Source: CAWBUW01 sp963792075 (GTDB lineage Bacteria > Chloroflexota > Anaerolineae > Anaerolineales > UBA4823). From it: 64,000 bases of DNA. Under the pieces are notes generated by a model. The model did no database searches and was not told the origin of the DNA. It was given only the letters and a program-made list of their open reading frames with translations. Location: assembly GCA_963792075.1 (NCBI GenBank), contig CAWBUW010000012.1:1426001-1490000 (forward strand), read 5' to 3'. The translations under genes were made by a program, and so were the position numbers. This document shows positions 1 to 10,965 of the stretch, one piece after another. Within the stretch, counting starts at the first letter, position 1. Every line of letters begins with the position of its first letter.

Positions 1-1
1 C

Positions 2-2212
2 ATGTTAATGGAAATGGCCCAGGGCAACTCTGCCTACGTCCAGCTCGTTGACGAGAACGGGATCACCCTGGCCCACACCCAGGATAAAGGCCTCTTTCAG
101 CGCAGTGCGCATACTGACCTTTTCGTCCAACTCCTGCGAGAAAATAAGCCAGACATCGCCTCCCATGTGATCAACGAGGAAGGGAAAGGCGCCTTTCGTG
201 AAGTAATTGCTTTCGCCCCTCTTTCCATAACGCCCTGGGGCGTGGCGGTAGAGCAGAGCGAGACAGATTTCTTGGCCCCGGTGCTCGATGCGCGCCGCAA
301 GATGGAGATTTCCGCTGCGATCATTCTGATCGTTGTCCTTCTCGTAACCTGGGTTTCCACCGGCAACGTGGTCGAACCTGTACGCAAACTCGCCGCGGCT
401 GCCCAGCGCATAACTGCCGGAGACCTGACCACAACCGTACCGCAGTACGGTCAGGATGAGCTTGGCGCACTGGCCCGCCATTTCGAGACGATGCGGGAAC
501 ACCTGGCCCGTTGGGGCGAAGAGCTGGAAACAGCGGTGCAAAAACGCACCCGTGATCTCTCTGTGCTTTACTCGATTGACCGCGCAACCGCACAATCTCT
601 GAATTTGAAAGAGATTCTTCCTGACGCCCTGGACGGTGTATTGAATGCTTTGCAGATCGAGGCTGGCGGCCTTTACCTGCTGGAGCCGGATGGAAAGACG
701 ATGATACTGCGTGTGCAGCGCGGCTTCTCTGCCGAATTTGCCCGGAACGTCGAATGTATTCAACTCGGCGAGGGTATTTCCGGCCGGGCGGCGGCGGAAA
801 AAAGGCCGGTCGTGTTGGATGTGTCGGACTATCCCACCGAGCGACTGGCCCCTTTCCTAATCCAGGAGAACCTCCAGACTTTGGCCAGCGCGCCGCTGCT
901 CTCGGCGGGGGAGCTGGTGGGCGCCTTGAACCTGGCGACGCGCCACTCGCGTACCTTTCCAACTGAAGAACTGGAACTGATGACCTCCATCGGGCAACAA
1001 CTGGGCAGCGCCATCTACAATACACGCCTATACCAGGAAACCCAGGAACGGGCTGCGCGGCTGTCTCTGCTCAACCATATCGCCCATGCCCTCAGCGCAA
1101 CCCTGGACCTGGATGCACTGCTGGAGATCGTCTATCACGAGATCACGGATGTGATCGATGCCGACGCTTTCTTTATCGCCCTGTACGATCAAGTGACTGG
1201 CGAACTGGATTTTCGCATCCGGGTAGATGAGGGCAAGCGCGAGCCTCCAATGCGGCAGCCGCTGGCTCCAGGAATTACGGCCCAGGTCATCCAGGATAAG
1301 CGATCTCTGCTCATCCACGATTTCGAGCAAGAAAAAGATCGCCTGCCGCCGGCGAGTTTGTGGGGTTCGATGCAAGCCCCGCGCTCGTGGCTGGGTGCGC
1401 CTTTGCTGTTGGGTGACACTGTGGAGGGGGTCATTTCTGTGCAAGCGTACCGCGCCAATGCTTACGGCGAGGCGGAGCGTGAATTACTCGACACGATCGC
1501 CGATGCGGTAGTCGTCGCCATCGAGAATGCGCGGCTGTACGAGGCGGAACGGAGGCGCGCCGCACGCCTGGATGCCTTGCAGCGCCTGGGCGCCGAACTG
1601 GCGACGTTGCGCACGGAGAGCGCCGTGCTGACCGCGTTGGTGGCTGGCGCGGCCGCCCTGGCAGGAAGCCCTACCTGCACGGTAATGCTTATAAATGAAG
1701 AAACAGACGAAGCTATCTTGGCAGCGCAAGTCGGCCTGCCGGAAGGTACGTCGGTGGGATTGCGCGTCCCCCTGGCTGTGCCCATCATCCGCAGGTCGCT
1801 GGAAACTGGCGAACCGATCATCCTGACAGACATTGACCGGGATGCGCCGCAGATGCGCACGGTTTTGGTACACAGGGAGATCCGCGCCTTCTTTGCTTAC
1901 CCGGTAGCACGCGAAGGCCGCGCCATCGGTTTTATCACCTTGAGCAGCCTCACGCCGCGCACTCCTTCGGCAGAAGAAATTACCGCTTACCGGCTGCTGG
2001 CAGAGCGTGCCGCGGTCGCGCTGGAGAATGTCCGGCTGTATACCGCTCTCCAGGCAGAGCTTGCTGAGCGAGAACGTGCAGAGCAGCAGATCCAGGAACG
2101 CGTGCACGAATTAGAGCGCTTCAACCGGCTGGCGGTTGGGCGCGAGTTAAAGATGGCGGAACTCAAGGAGCGCATCCGCCAACTTGATGCTGGCGAAGAG
2201 GGCAGTTCATGA
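2..2212 (+). CDS. Cache/HAMP/multi-GAF signal transduction protein (5' end outside window)
   Basis: A membrane-anchored sensor whose N-terminus lies before the window. The visible part opens in the end of an extracellular Cache-like sensor domain (about residues 1-95). A single membrane helix (about 102-120) and a HAMP linker (about 121-175) follow. Then come a coiled coil and at least three GAF domains (about 190-345, 355-510 and 525-680), ending in a charged helix. No histidine kinase, GGDEF or methyl-acceptor domain is present, so output must be passed to a partner. The next gene starts inside its stop codon (ATGA overlap), and that protein begins with a receiver domain and ends in HD-GYP, so the two probably form one signalling unit. 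The ligands of the GAF domains cannot be read from sequence. Confidence 0.85.
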   Translation: MLMEMAQGNSAYVQLVDENGITLAHTQDKGLFQRSAHTDLFVQLLRENKPDIASHVINEEGKGAFREVIAFAPLSITPWGVAVEQSETDFLAPVLDARRKMEISAAIILIVVLLVTWVSTGNVVEPVRKLAAAAQRITAGDLTTTVPQYGQDELGALARHFETMREHLARWGEELETAVQKRTRDLSVLYSIDRATAQSLNLKEILPDALDGVLNALQIEAGGLYLLEPDGKTMILRVQRGFSAEFARNVECIQLGEGISGRAAAEKRPVVLDVSDYPTERLAPFLIQENLQTLASAPLLSAGELVGALNLATRHSRTFPTEELELMTSIGQQLGSAIYNTRLYQETQERAARLSLLNHIAHALSATLDLDALLEIVYHEITDVIDADAFFIALYDQVTGELDFRIRVDEGKREPPMRQPLAPGITAQVIQDKRSLLIHDFEQEKDRLPPASLWGSMQAPRSWLGAPLLLGDTVEGVISVQAYRANAYGEAERELLDTIADAVVVAIENARLYEAERRRAARLDALQRLGAELATLRTESAVLTALVAGAAALAGSPTCTVMLINEETDEAILAAQVGLPEGTSVGLRVPLAVPIIRRSLETGEPIILTDIDRDAPQMRTVLVHREIRAFFAYPVAREGRAIGFITLSSLTPRTPSAEEITAYRLLAERAAVALENVRLYTALQAELAERERAEQQIQERVHELERFNRLAVGRELKMAELKERIRQLDAGEEGSS

Positions 2213-5200
2213 CCCGGGCGCTTAAAGAGCTGGACGCAGATTCGATCCGCATCCTGCTGATTGAGAGGAATCCGGGAAATACCCATTGGATCCAGGAGAT
2301 GCTGGCTGTCTTTGGGACAAGCCCCAGACAGGCTGCCGGGGGCAAGTTGTTCAACCTGGAGTGCGCCGGCCTCCTCTCGGACGGGCTGGCGCGCCTGGCA
2401 GCGGGCGGTGTGGATATCGTGTTGTTGGACACCTTGCTGCCAGATTGCGAGGGAGTCGACGCTCTGACCCGGCTGAAGGCCCAGGCACCAGATTTGCCGA
2501 TCATTGTGCTGACCAACCTGGAAGGTGAAGATTTGGCGGTTGCAGCTCTGCAGGCAGGGGCGAAAGATTACCTGATTAGAGAGCAGGCAGACGGCAACCA
2601 ATTGGCCCGCGCCATCCGCTATGCCGTCGAGCGCCGGCGTTCGGAAGAGTTGTTGTCGCAGGAAAAACAAAAACTTGAGGATGTCACCCGTTACGTGAAC
2701 TGCGGCTTATTGCTGCTCAATGCTCAGGGCAAGATCACCTATGCCAACGACCTTGCCCAGGAATGGTTTGGGCCTCTGGCTCAGATTATAGGGAAAGATT
2801 GTCGAGAAGCTTATAAGGTTCCAGAGGCAGAATGTGGCGCTTCGAAGGTGTTGCAGAGCGGGGAGACCGATCAAGCTATCCTGTTTACGCACACGCGTGC
2901 TGGAGAGGAAAAATATTTCCAGGTCGTCTCATCCCCGGTCAAGGACAGCGCGGGTAGGATTCAACAAGTTACACAAGTATTGGTTGACATAACCGCCAGC
3001 AAGCTCGCCGAAATGGCGCTTGAACAGCGCACGCGAGAGCTTTCCGTACTCTACATGATCGACCAGGCTGTTTCACAATCGCTTGACCTGGATGAAGTCC
3101 TCGACGCGTCGTTGGGTAAAGTGTTGCAAGCCCTGGATGCCGAAGCGGGCGCCATCTATTTGTGCTACGATGACGGTTCGCTCAGATTGCACACCCAGAT
3201 CGGTTTGTCGGACGTTCTCGTGCAGTTCTTCAATGTCCTTGAAATGAGCAAGCAGGGGTTTCTCCAGGACCTCATCGCGCAAAAAATGGTCCGGACAGAT
3301 ATTGCTGAATATATACCCGCAGAAGCGCTCCCTCTCGTCGCAAAAAATGGTTTGCAGTCGCTGGCAGCCGTCCCTCTCGTCGCCAAAGAACGCGCCCTGG
3401 GCATTTTGGGCCTCGCCAGCCGGGAGCCGCGCGTTTTCGCACAGGACCAGCTAAATTTCCTGACCTCGATTGGCCAACAGCTCAGCAGCGCCATGGAGAA
3501 TGCCCGCCTCTTCGGGGAAACCCGGGATGCCAGAGATGCTGTGCTTAACATGCTGGAGGACCTGGAAGAGACCGCCGGGCAACTGCGCCTCAAATCCGAG
3601 CGGTTGGCCGTGCTCAACGAGCTGGACCGGGTGATCTCCTCGAGCTTTAACCTCGAAGAGGTATACCGGCCTTTCGTAGAACTGGCCGCCCGCTTGATTT
3701 CCTTCGACCACACGTCCATCATTCTGTTGGATGCGACCGGAGAGAGCTGGAATACCATTTCGTTCTGGTCGCGAGACGAGACGGGCTCTCCGGTGGGTGC
3801 CCAATTGCCTGTGAAAGGCTCGGTGATGGAATTCTTGTTATCCACGCGCCGGGTGTGGCAGGAGAATGACATCAGCGAACGCAGTGAGTACCTGGAGAAT
3901 GAGTTCTTGCGCCAACGTGGCGCGCGTTCGCGAATATATTTGCCGCTGGTGGTCAGAGACCGCGTCATTGGCGCTTTGACCTTTGGCAGCAACCAGCCCG
4001 GCGCATATAGCGAGCGCAACCTGGAGATTCTGACACCCCTGGCCGATCAAATGGCAATCGCCGTCGAGAACGCCCGGTTGTACACGGCGCAGCAGCGGCG
4101 CGCGGCCCGTTTGAAGGTGATCAGTGACGCAGGACAGCAGATCGCTTCCATCCTTGACCAGCAGGAATTGTTGCACCAGGTTGTCACCCTCCTGGCGGAA
4201 AGGTTCGGTTATTACTATGCCAGTATTCTCCTGGTTGATCCCGAGGCAGATGAGATTGTTCTGAAAGCCAATTCCGGCCAGATCTACGTCGCGCTCGAAA
4301 GCTACCGGTTTAAGATTGGTCAAGATGGAATTACAGGCTGGGTGGCGGAGTCCGCTCGACCTCTTTTGGTCAACGATGTGACCCGGGAATTCCGCTACAG
4401 TTTCGTCGAAGTGTTGAAAGATACCCGTTCTGAGCTGGCTGTGCCCATCCTCGTCAAAGGACAGGTGATCGGGGTGCTGGATGTGCAGAGCACCGAGCTG
4501 AATGCCTTCGACAAGGAAGACCTCTTCACGCTGCAGGCGCTGGCTGAACAGACCGCGGTGGCGCTGGACAATGCCCACCTGTATGAGTTGGAACACCAGG
4601 CCAGGCAAGTGGCTGAAACCTTGCATGACAGCACCGCCTCGCTAACCGGCAGCCTGGATCCTGACCAGGTCTTAGAGCGCATCCTGGTTGCAATGCAGCG
4701 CGTCATCCCACACGATGCGGCCAACATTGCGCTTGTGGATGGCGATATTGGCCACTTTGTGCGTTGGCGCGGTTACGAACAGTTTGGCATGGGCCCGGGA
4801 GTGCCTGGCCCGGTTTTTAGTGTCGCCAGTACTCCTTATTTCCGCCTCATGGCCGAAACCGGTCAGCCGATGATTACCGGGGAGGTCTCCCATGACCCAC
4901 GTTGGGTACGATATCCTGGCATGGAATGGCTGCACAGTTATATCGGTGCGCCCATTATCGTCCGCGACCAGTTGATCGGCTTTTTGAACCTGGACAGCGC
5001 CACGCCGGGATTCTTCGAATTGGGTCATTCCAGGCTGCTGCAGACTTTTGCCCACCAGGTCGGCGCAGTTATCGAAAATGCGCGCCTGTACCAAAAAGTC
5101 TTGGCCTCTGAGCAGGAGTATCGCACTTTGGTGGAAAACGCGACCGAACTCATCTGGACTCTGGATATCGAGGGGCGCTTTACCTTCGTCAACCGTGTTA

Positions 5201-7050
5201 CGGAGGAGGTCGGCGGTCGAAAGATCGAGGATTGGTTGGGACAGAGTTTCGCCGCCTTGACCGTGCCGGAGGACCTGTCCTACAGCCAGCGCATCTTCGC
5301 CGAGACGCTGGCCGGCAAGAAACAGAGTTTTGAAACGCGCGTTTACCATCCCGGCGGCCGCTTGTTGTATCTCTCGATCAATACCGCGCCTTTGCACAGG
5401 GGAAACGAAATTGTCGGCACCATCAGTTTTGGGCGGGATGTGACCGCGCAAAAACAGGCCGAGGCAGCCTTGCAGCGGCGCATGACCGAACTCACCGCAC
5501 TGTTCGAGGTGAGCACAGCCTTACGCGGCGCTGAGACATTGGAAGCAATGCTGCCCATCATCCTGAAGAAGACGGTGAAAGTGGCGCAGGCTGACACAGG
5601 CGCTCTTTTCCGCCGGGACGAGAGCACTGACGAACTGGTCGCCCAGGCAGCACAGGGACAGTTGGAGGGGTTGTTAGGGATACGTTTCGCTCCCGCCGAA
5701 GGTGTGTGTGGTTATGTAGCTCAGACCCGCACGCCTTATCCATTCGCCGACCTGGCCAGCGACCCTCACACCGGGGACCGGGTGGCACTGCTGGTGCGGG
5801 GGGTGCAGGGCGGTATTTGCGTCCCTATGCTGACCAGTGAGCAACTGGTGGGCACGTTGATCATCGGAAGCGAAGGCCGGCGTGTTTTCTCCGACGATGA
5901 AATACGCCTGCTCATGACTATTGCGGACATGGCTGCTGCCGCTATCCGCCGCACCGGCCTTTTCGAGGAGCTGCAGCGCCGCGTCCACGGGCTGTCTACC
6001 CTTTTCGATGTGGGATCAGCGATCACGTCCTCACTGCATGTTGAGGACGTTGTAAATTTGGTCGCGCAAGCCTCCTCGCGCGCCTTGCAAGCAGAGGCAT
6101 GTACCCTGTTTCTGTGGGATGAACAGGAGCAATGCCTGGTCATGCGCGCGGTGAGTGGAGCTGCTCCAGATCTGGTGGGTCGGGTCAAGTACCATTCCGG
6201 CGAGGGGCTGGTCGGCCATGTCTTTCTTGAGCGCCGCCCGGCTAACGTTCCGGATGTAGCCACTGACCCGCGTTGGAAACGAGAATCTGAACAGGAGAAT
6301 ACCCTCCCCGGCGGGAGAATTGCAAACGTCGCTATCGTGCCCCTCGTCGTAGGCGAGAAGGTGTTAGGGACTTTGGGCGTCGCGAATAAAATCGGCGCGC
6401 TGGCGTTCTCGGCCGAAGACCAATCTCTCCTGACCACGCTGGCCAGCCAGGTTGCGGTCGCTATTGAGAACGCCCACCTCTATGAAGATATGCGCCACCT
6501 CTCTGTTGCAGCAATCCGCTCGTTGGCGGCTGCCATCGATGCCCGCGACCCATACACGCACGGCCACTCCGAAGGCGTGGCCCGGCTGGCGATACAACTG
6601 GCGCGGCAAATGGGCTGGAGTGGGGTGGACCTGGAAACAATCGAGTTCGCCGCATTGCTGCACGATGTTGGCAAGATCGCCGTGCCGGATGCCATCCTCA
6701 GAAAAACCGATCCGCTTACCGCCGAGGATTGGGACATTATCCGCCGCCATCCCTACTACAGCGCCCAAATCGTCAAACCGATCGAACCTTTGCAGGATAT
6801 CATCCCCTGGATCTACCATCACCATGAACACTGGAATGGGGCAGGCTACCCTGATGGATTGAAGGGCGAGGCTATCCCCCTGGGAGCCCGGGTCATTACC
6901 GTAGCCGATGCCTTCGACGCCATGACCACGGATCGTCCCTATCATGAGGCGGTTGGGACAGCAGATGCGCTGGCTAAGATCGAGAGCTGCGCAGATTTAC
7001 AGTTCGATCCACAGATCGTTAAGGTATTTTTAAAGATGATGCGCGGCTGA
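2209..7050 (+). CDS. Giant REC-PAS-GAF-HD-GYP protein, probable c-di-GMP phosphodiesterase
   Basis: A 1613-residue cytoplasmic signalling protein. Domains in order: receiver (about 12-140, with the phosphoacceptor Asp in LLDTLLPD), PAS (about 155-265), four GAF domains (about 280-450, 470-625, 640-790, 800-960), PAS (about 965-1090), two more GAF domains (about 1105-1250, 1255-1425), and a C-terminal HD-GYP domain (about 1430-1613). The HD-GYP domain keeps LLHDVGKI and HHEHWNGAGYPDGL, the metal-binding and GYP signatures of c-di-GMP phosphodiesterases. The start overlaps the previous stop by 4 bp, indicating translational coupling. The gene ends 2 bp before the stop of convergent xylB, with no room for a terminator. 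Six GAF plus two PAS domains in one chain is a large input array. What they sense is unknown. Confidence 0.9.
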   Translation: MTRALKELDADSIRILLIERNPGNTHWIQEMLAVFGTSPRQAAGGKLFNLECAGLLSDGLARLAAGGVDIVLLDTLLPDCEGVDALTRLKAQAPDLPIIVLTNLEGEDLAVAALQAGAKDYLIREQADGNQLARAIRYAVERRRSEELLSQEKQKLEDVTRYVNCGLLLLNAQGKITYANDLAQEWFGPLAQIIGKDCREAYKVPEAECGASKVLQSGETDQAILFTHTRAGEEKYFQVVSSPVKDSAGRIQQVTQVLVDITASKLAEMALEQRTRELSVLYMIDQAVSQSLDLDEVLDASLGKVLQALDAEAGAIYLCYDDGSLRLHTQIGLSDVLVQFFNVLEMSKQGFLQDLIAQKMVRTDIAEYIPAEALPLVAKNGLQSLAAVPLVAKERALGILGLASREPRVFAQDQLNFLTSIGQQLSSAMENARLFGETRDARDAVLNMLEDLEETAGQLRLKSERLAVLNELDRVISSSFNLEEVYRPFVELAARLISFDHTSIILLDATGESWNTISFWSRDETGSPVGAQLPVKGSVMEFLLSTRRVWQENDISERSEYLENEFLRQRGARSRIYLPLVVRDRVIGALTFGSNQPGAYSERNLEILTPLADQMAIAVENARLYTAQQRRAARLKVISDAGQQIASILDQQELLHQVVTLLAERFGYYYASILLVDPEADEIVLKANSGQIYVALESYRFKIGQDGITGWVAESARPLLVNDVTREFRYSFVEVLKDTRSELAVPILVKGQVIGVLDVQSTELNAFDKEDLFTLQALAEQTAVALDNAHLYELEHQARQVAETLHDSTASLTGSLDPDQVLERILVAMQRVIPHDAANIALVDGDIGHFVRWRGYEQFGMGPGVPGPVFSVASTPYFRLMAETGQPMITGEVSHDPRWVRYPGMEWLHSYIGAPIIVRDQLIGFLNLDSATPGFFELGHSRLLQTFAHQVGAVIENARLYQKVLASEQEYRTLVENATELIWTLDIEGRFTFVNRVTEEVGGRKIEDWLGQSFAALTVPEDLSYSQRIFAETLAGKKQSFETRVYHPGGRLLYLSINTAPLHRGNEIVGTISFGRDVTAQKQAEAALQRRMTELTALFEVSTALRGAETLEAMLPIILKKTVKVAQADTGALFRRDESTDELVAQAAQGQLEGLLGIRFAPAEGVCGYVAQTRTPYPFADLASDPHTGDRVALLVRGVQGGICVPMLTSEQLVGTLIIGSEGRRVFSDDEIRLLMTIADMAAAAIRRTGLFEELQRRVHGLSTLFDVGSAITSSLHVEDVVNLVAQASSRALQAEACTLFLWDEQEQCLVMRAVSGAAPDLVGRVKYHSGEGLVGHVFLERRPANVPDVATDPRWKRESEQENTLPGGRIANVAIVPLVVGEKVLGTLGVANKIGALAFSAEDQSLLTTLASQVAVAIENAHLYEDMRHLSVAAIRSLAAAIDARDPYTHGHSEGVARLAIQLARQMGWSGVDLETIEFAALLHDVGKIAVPDAILRKTDPLTAEDWDIIRRHPYYSAQIVKPIEPLQDIIPWIYHHHEHWNGAGYPDGLKGEAIPLGARVITVADAFDAMTTDRPYHEAVGTADALAKIESCADLQFDPQIVKVFLKMMRG

Positions 7051-7052
7051 TA

Positions 7053-8561
7053 TTACAACCCGCATGCCCTATTTTTTTCAAAGGATGACTTCAAGGCCGG
7101 GTACAGTTCCCGGTAAAGCGGGTATGCTTTCTGATAGGCTGCGACCTGTTTGGGATCAGGGTTGGTGCTCCCCGTAATCTTGATGGTGGCTTTGCACGCG
7201 CTTGCCAGGTCACTCCACGCGCCGGCGCCGGCTCCTGCCAGGAGCGCCGCGCCGTAGGCCGCACCTTCGGTGGTGTTGACCGTAACGAGCTCGGCTTCCA
7301 GCACAGAAGCTAAGATTTGCCGCCACAGTGCGCTCTTCGTCCCGCCGCCCGAAGCGCGCACTTGCTTGATCGCGCCCAGCCCGGCATTTTTGATGAGCGT
7401 GAAGCTATCTTTCAGGCCAAACGATACCCCCTCAAGCACGGAGCGCGTCATGTGTCCACGCCCGTGGCGGATGGTCAGGCCGATAAAAGCGCCGCGCGCC
7501 AGCGGGTCAGGATAAGGGGTGCGTTCGCCGCTCAAATAGGGCAAGAATTGCAGGCCTTCGCTCCCGGCAGGCACGGCCTCGGCCTCCTTCAACAAATCCT
7601 CGAAACTCAGAGCTGGCGCGAGGGTGTCGTGATACCATTGCAGGCTGCCGGCCGCCGAAAGCATCACGCCCATGAAGTGCCACAGGCCCGGCGCAGCGTG
7701 ACAGAAGGCATGTAACCGTCCTTCAGGCTCGATCAACGCGGCTGGCGTGGTCGCAAAGACGACGCCGCTGGTGCCAACCGTGAGCGCGACCACACCGGGC
7801 TCAATCGCCCCCACGCCAACCGCCTGCGCGGTCTGGTCGCCGCCTCCTGCCGCAACCGGCGTGCCCGCTTTCAGCCCGGTTACCGCTGCGGCTCCGGCAG
7901 TCACGCGCCCGGTGAACTCGGGCCCTTCAAAAGTGGGCGGCATCCAGGTTGGATCGATCCCCAAGGCTTCAAGCACCTCACCCGACCAGTTGCGCGATCT
8001 TAGATCAAATAACACCGTGCCCGCACCATCGGCCTTGTCCATCCCATACTCGCCGGTCAATCGATAACGAATGTAATCTTTCGGCAGTAGAACGTGTTTG
8101 GCCCTGGCATACACGCCTGGCTCGTTTTCCTTGACCCATAGAATCTTGGGCGCGGTGAAACCCGTCAGGGCGAGATTGCCGGTGATGTGGATAAATCTAT
8201 CTCTGCCAATCCGCCGGTGGATTTCATCACATTGGGCCTGCGTGCGCTGGTCGTTCCACAGGATGGCAGGGCGCAGGACCTGCCCTGCTTCGTCGAGCAA
8301 TACCAGCCCGTGCATTTGGCCTGTCAGACCGACTGCTGCGATTTGCTCTCCGCTGACGTGCGCATCTGTTAGAACCTTGCGGATGCTGGCCGAGACCGCA
8401 TGCCACCACTCCTGTGGATCCTGCTCTGACCAGAGCGGTTTTGGCGTTTGCAGCGTGTGGGGCGACGAAGCGACGGCCGCAATGTCGCCGGCTGCGTCGA
8501 TCAATAAGGCTTTGCTGGACGTTGTGGATGTGTCGATGCCGAGGAAATATGCTTTTGACAT
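7053..8561 (-). CDS. xylB: Xylulokinase
   Basis: A FGGY-family kinase of 502 residues, the usual length, that phosphorylates D-xylulose to xylulose 5-phosphate in the cytoplasm. It opens with the phosphate-binding FLGIDTSTTSSKALL motif and keeps the GLTGQMHGLV segment and the C-terminal ATP-binding GGGTKSALWRQ motif. GGGDQTAQAVG carries the catalytic Asp region. The ATG at 8561 was chosen over an upstream in-frame start because GGAGG lies just before it and the protein then begins as family members do. It is the last gene of the minus-strand xylan/xylose block and, unlike its upstream neighbours, has an intact reading frame. Confidence 0.93.
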   Translation of the reverse strand: MSKAYFLGIDTSTTSSKALLIDAAGDIAAVASSPHTLQTPKPLWSEQDPQEWWHAVSASIRKVLTDAHVSGEQIAAVGLTGQMHGLVLLDEAGQVLRPAILWNDQRTQAQCDEIHRRIGRDRFIHITGNLALTGFTAPKILWVKENEPGVYARAKHVLLPKDYIRYRLTGEYGMDKADGAGTVLFDLRSRNWSGEVLEALGIDPTWMPPTFEGPEFTGRVTAGAAAVTGLKAGTPVAAGGGDQTAQAVGVGAIEPGVVALTVGTSGVVFATTPAALIEPEGRLHAFCHAAPGLWHFMGVMLSAAGSLQWYHDTLAPALSFEDLLKEAEAVPAGSEGLQFLPYLSGERTPYPDPLARGAFIGLTIRHGRGHMTRSVLEGVSFGLKDSFTLIKNAGLGAIKQVRASGGGTKSALWRQILASVLEAELVTVNTTEGAAYGAALLAGAGAGAWSDLASACKATIKITGSTNPDPKQVAAYQKAYPLYRELYPALKSSFEKNRACGL

Positions 8562-8586
8562 CACGCCTCCATCACCCTTTGAGAAT

Positions 8587-10961
8587 TCATTGAATTTCAA
8601 CCGGGCACACAAATACCCGCTCTTTCACCGGCATCTTCTGCGCGCCGGTGATCTCAAACTCGCCGCGCAGGCGGATATCCTCCGACGAGCTGCCGAGCAT
8701 GACCTGGATCCTGCCGGGTTCGAGCACCAGGTTCAAATCGTCATCATAGAAAGCCAATTGGTTTACCGGCAGGTGAAAAGTCACCTTGCGCGCTTCGCCA
8801 GGCTGGAGCGTCAGGCGCGCGTACCCTTTAAGCTCCTTGACCGGGCGCGGAGAGGTGGCAAACTCATCCCGGACGTAAAGCTGGACCACTTCGTCGCCTG
8901 CGACTGGACCGGTGTTCGTGACCTTGAGCGACACGTCCACGCTCTCCCCCCCTGTCGCTTGTTCCCGCTGCATGAACAGGTCGCTGTACTCGAACCGGGT
9001 GAAGCTCAAGCCATGCCCAAACGGATACAGCGGGGTTACTTTTTCCGAGACGTAATCGCCATACCAGTTGGAATTCATGCCGGAGGGTTTGTGGTTATAG
9101 AAAACCGGCACCTGCCCCACGTGGCGCGGAAAGGTGACCGGCAGTTTCCCACCCGGGTTGGCCTTGCCAAACAAGATGTCGGCAATGGCCCTGCCGCCTT
9201 CCTCGCCCGGCAGCCAGGCTTCAAGGATTGCATTGGCATGTTGGTCAAGCCAGGGGATGGCAAACGGGCGTCCATTGATCAATACCACTACCACCGGCTT
9301 ACCCGTTGCGATAATTGCTTTGGCCAGTTCTTCCTGCACACCGGGTAAGCGCAAGTCCGCGCTGTCGCGGGTTTCGCCGGTGGTGCACAGCGGAATCAGT
9401 CCGGAGCGGTCACCCAGAGCCAGGATGACCACGTCAGCCTGGCCGGCCGCTTGGACGGCCTCGTCAAAACCCTGGCGATCCGCCTCTAAGTTATCGCACC
9501 CTCTGGCGTAAAGGATCTTCGTCTTTGAGGAAACGGCTTCGTGAATGCCGTCGAGCGCGGTGACAATTTTAACCGCCTGGTTGGCAAGCGCGGCTGCGTC
9601 GATTTCATCAAAACTAGAACCTTCCGGCCTGGCGTTCTGCATCAACTCCAGGTTTGCAGCGTAAGAGTAATCCCCAAGCATGCTTTCGTTCATCGTGGGC
9701 GTTCGGCCCAATGACAGCAAGTGTCTCAATTTTCATAAGCGGCAGCAGGCCGTCATTTTTAAGCAGGACCATGCTCTTGCAGGCCAGTTCGCGCGCCAGG
9801 GCACGCTGTTCGAGGGTCTCAAAGACCTCATAAACACAGTTTTCATCTACGTAAGGGTTTTCGAATAAACCGGTTTCATATTTCTTGCGCAGGTGACGGT
9901 GTACTGCCGTGTCGATTAATTCAAGGTTGATCTCACCCGCCTCAAGCCCTGCTTTGAGCGGATCGCCATAACAGTCGGTGGCAGGCAGCTCGACGTCAAT
10001 GCCTGCCTTGAGCGCCATGCTTGCAGCACTGGGTTTATCGGCAGCCGCGTTGTGGAACACGTGGATCATGTTGATGGCGTGATAATCCGAGACGACCAAC
10101 CCATCGAAGCCGAGAGAGCTGCGCAGAAGGTCGGTCAAGATACGCCGCGAGGCGGCAACGACTTCCCCATCCATTTCAGGGTAAGCGCATCATGATGGAG
10201 GCGAGGCCGGCGTGGCGAATCGCGGCCTGGAATGGCGCCAGGAATGTATCCCATAGTTCGCGTGACCCCAGGTGCACAGGCCCACAGTTGAGACCGCCTT
10301 GCGAGAGGCTGTGCCCCACGAAGTGCTTACCGGTCGCCAGGATGCCCTCAGCGAGGTTATCGCCTTGCAAACCGTGGACGTACGCTATGCCAAACTGGCT
10401 GACGAGAGTGGGGTCTTCGCCAAAGGTCTCTTCGACGCGCCCCCAGCGCGGGTCGCGCGAGACATCCAGCACCGGCGCCAGTCCCTGGTGGGCGCCGATG
10501 GCGCGTAACTGTTTGCGGATGACCCCCGCCATTTGTTCGGCCAGCTCAGGCTGGAAAGTGCTGGCGAGGCCGATCATCTGGGGAAATATCGTGCCGCCCA
10601 ACACCATCGCGCCGGAACAACATTCTTCGTGCAGAATAGCTGGAATTCCCAGGTGCGTCTTTTCAACCAAAAAATGCTGGAGCGTGTTGGCAGCTCTTGC
10701 TGCAGAACGCGGGTCTAAAGTCGATGCGCCGGCTACTCGGGTGATCTGTCCAATCCCATGCCCAAGCTTCGTTTCTACTTTTTGCAGGTCCAATTGACCT
10801 TTGGTTTGCAAATCATAAACCCAATAAGCGCCAAGTTGGGCAAGTTTTTCATCCAGCGTCATCCGGCCAATCAATGCGGAGGCGCGTTTAGCGATGGACC
10901 GGATCGAGGTAGGTGTCGTCATAGAAATGTTCGTTTCTGCAAGGGCGTTTGCCCTTTGCAT
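8587..10961 (-). pseudogene. GH3 beta-glucosidase/beta-xylosidase, two frameshifts
   Basis: A glycoside hydrolase family 3 enzyme that would cleave terminal beta-linked sugars from oligosaccharides, here probably xylo-oligosaccharides. Three consecutive frames make up one protein. 10961 to about 10185 holds the TIM-barrel part (GLAPVLDVSRDPRWGRVEETFGEDP, GKHFVGHS). About 10185 to 9683 holds the nucleophile region (GLVVSDYHAI). About 9683 to 8587 holds the C-terminal sandwich and fibronectin-III-like domain. Each junction is restored by removing one base: near 10181-10190, and near 9683 where the C of CATGCTTT (a G on the coding strand) is extra. All other conserved sequence is intact, so either recent decay or sequence error fits. 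The start is uncertain: an ATG at 10922 is also possible, while the one used lies 4 bp after the xylA stop. Confidence 0.85.
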
Positions 10962-10965
10962 GGCC

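Noticed and set aside
8098..9348. Plus-strand frame of 416 codons opposite xylB and GH3
   Set aside because: Spans the boundary of two recognisable minus-strand genes and has no domain of its own.
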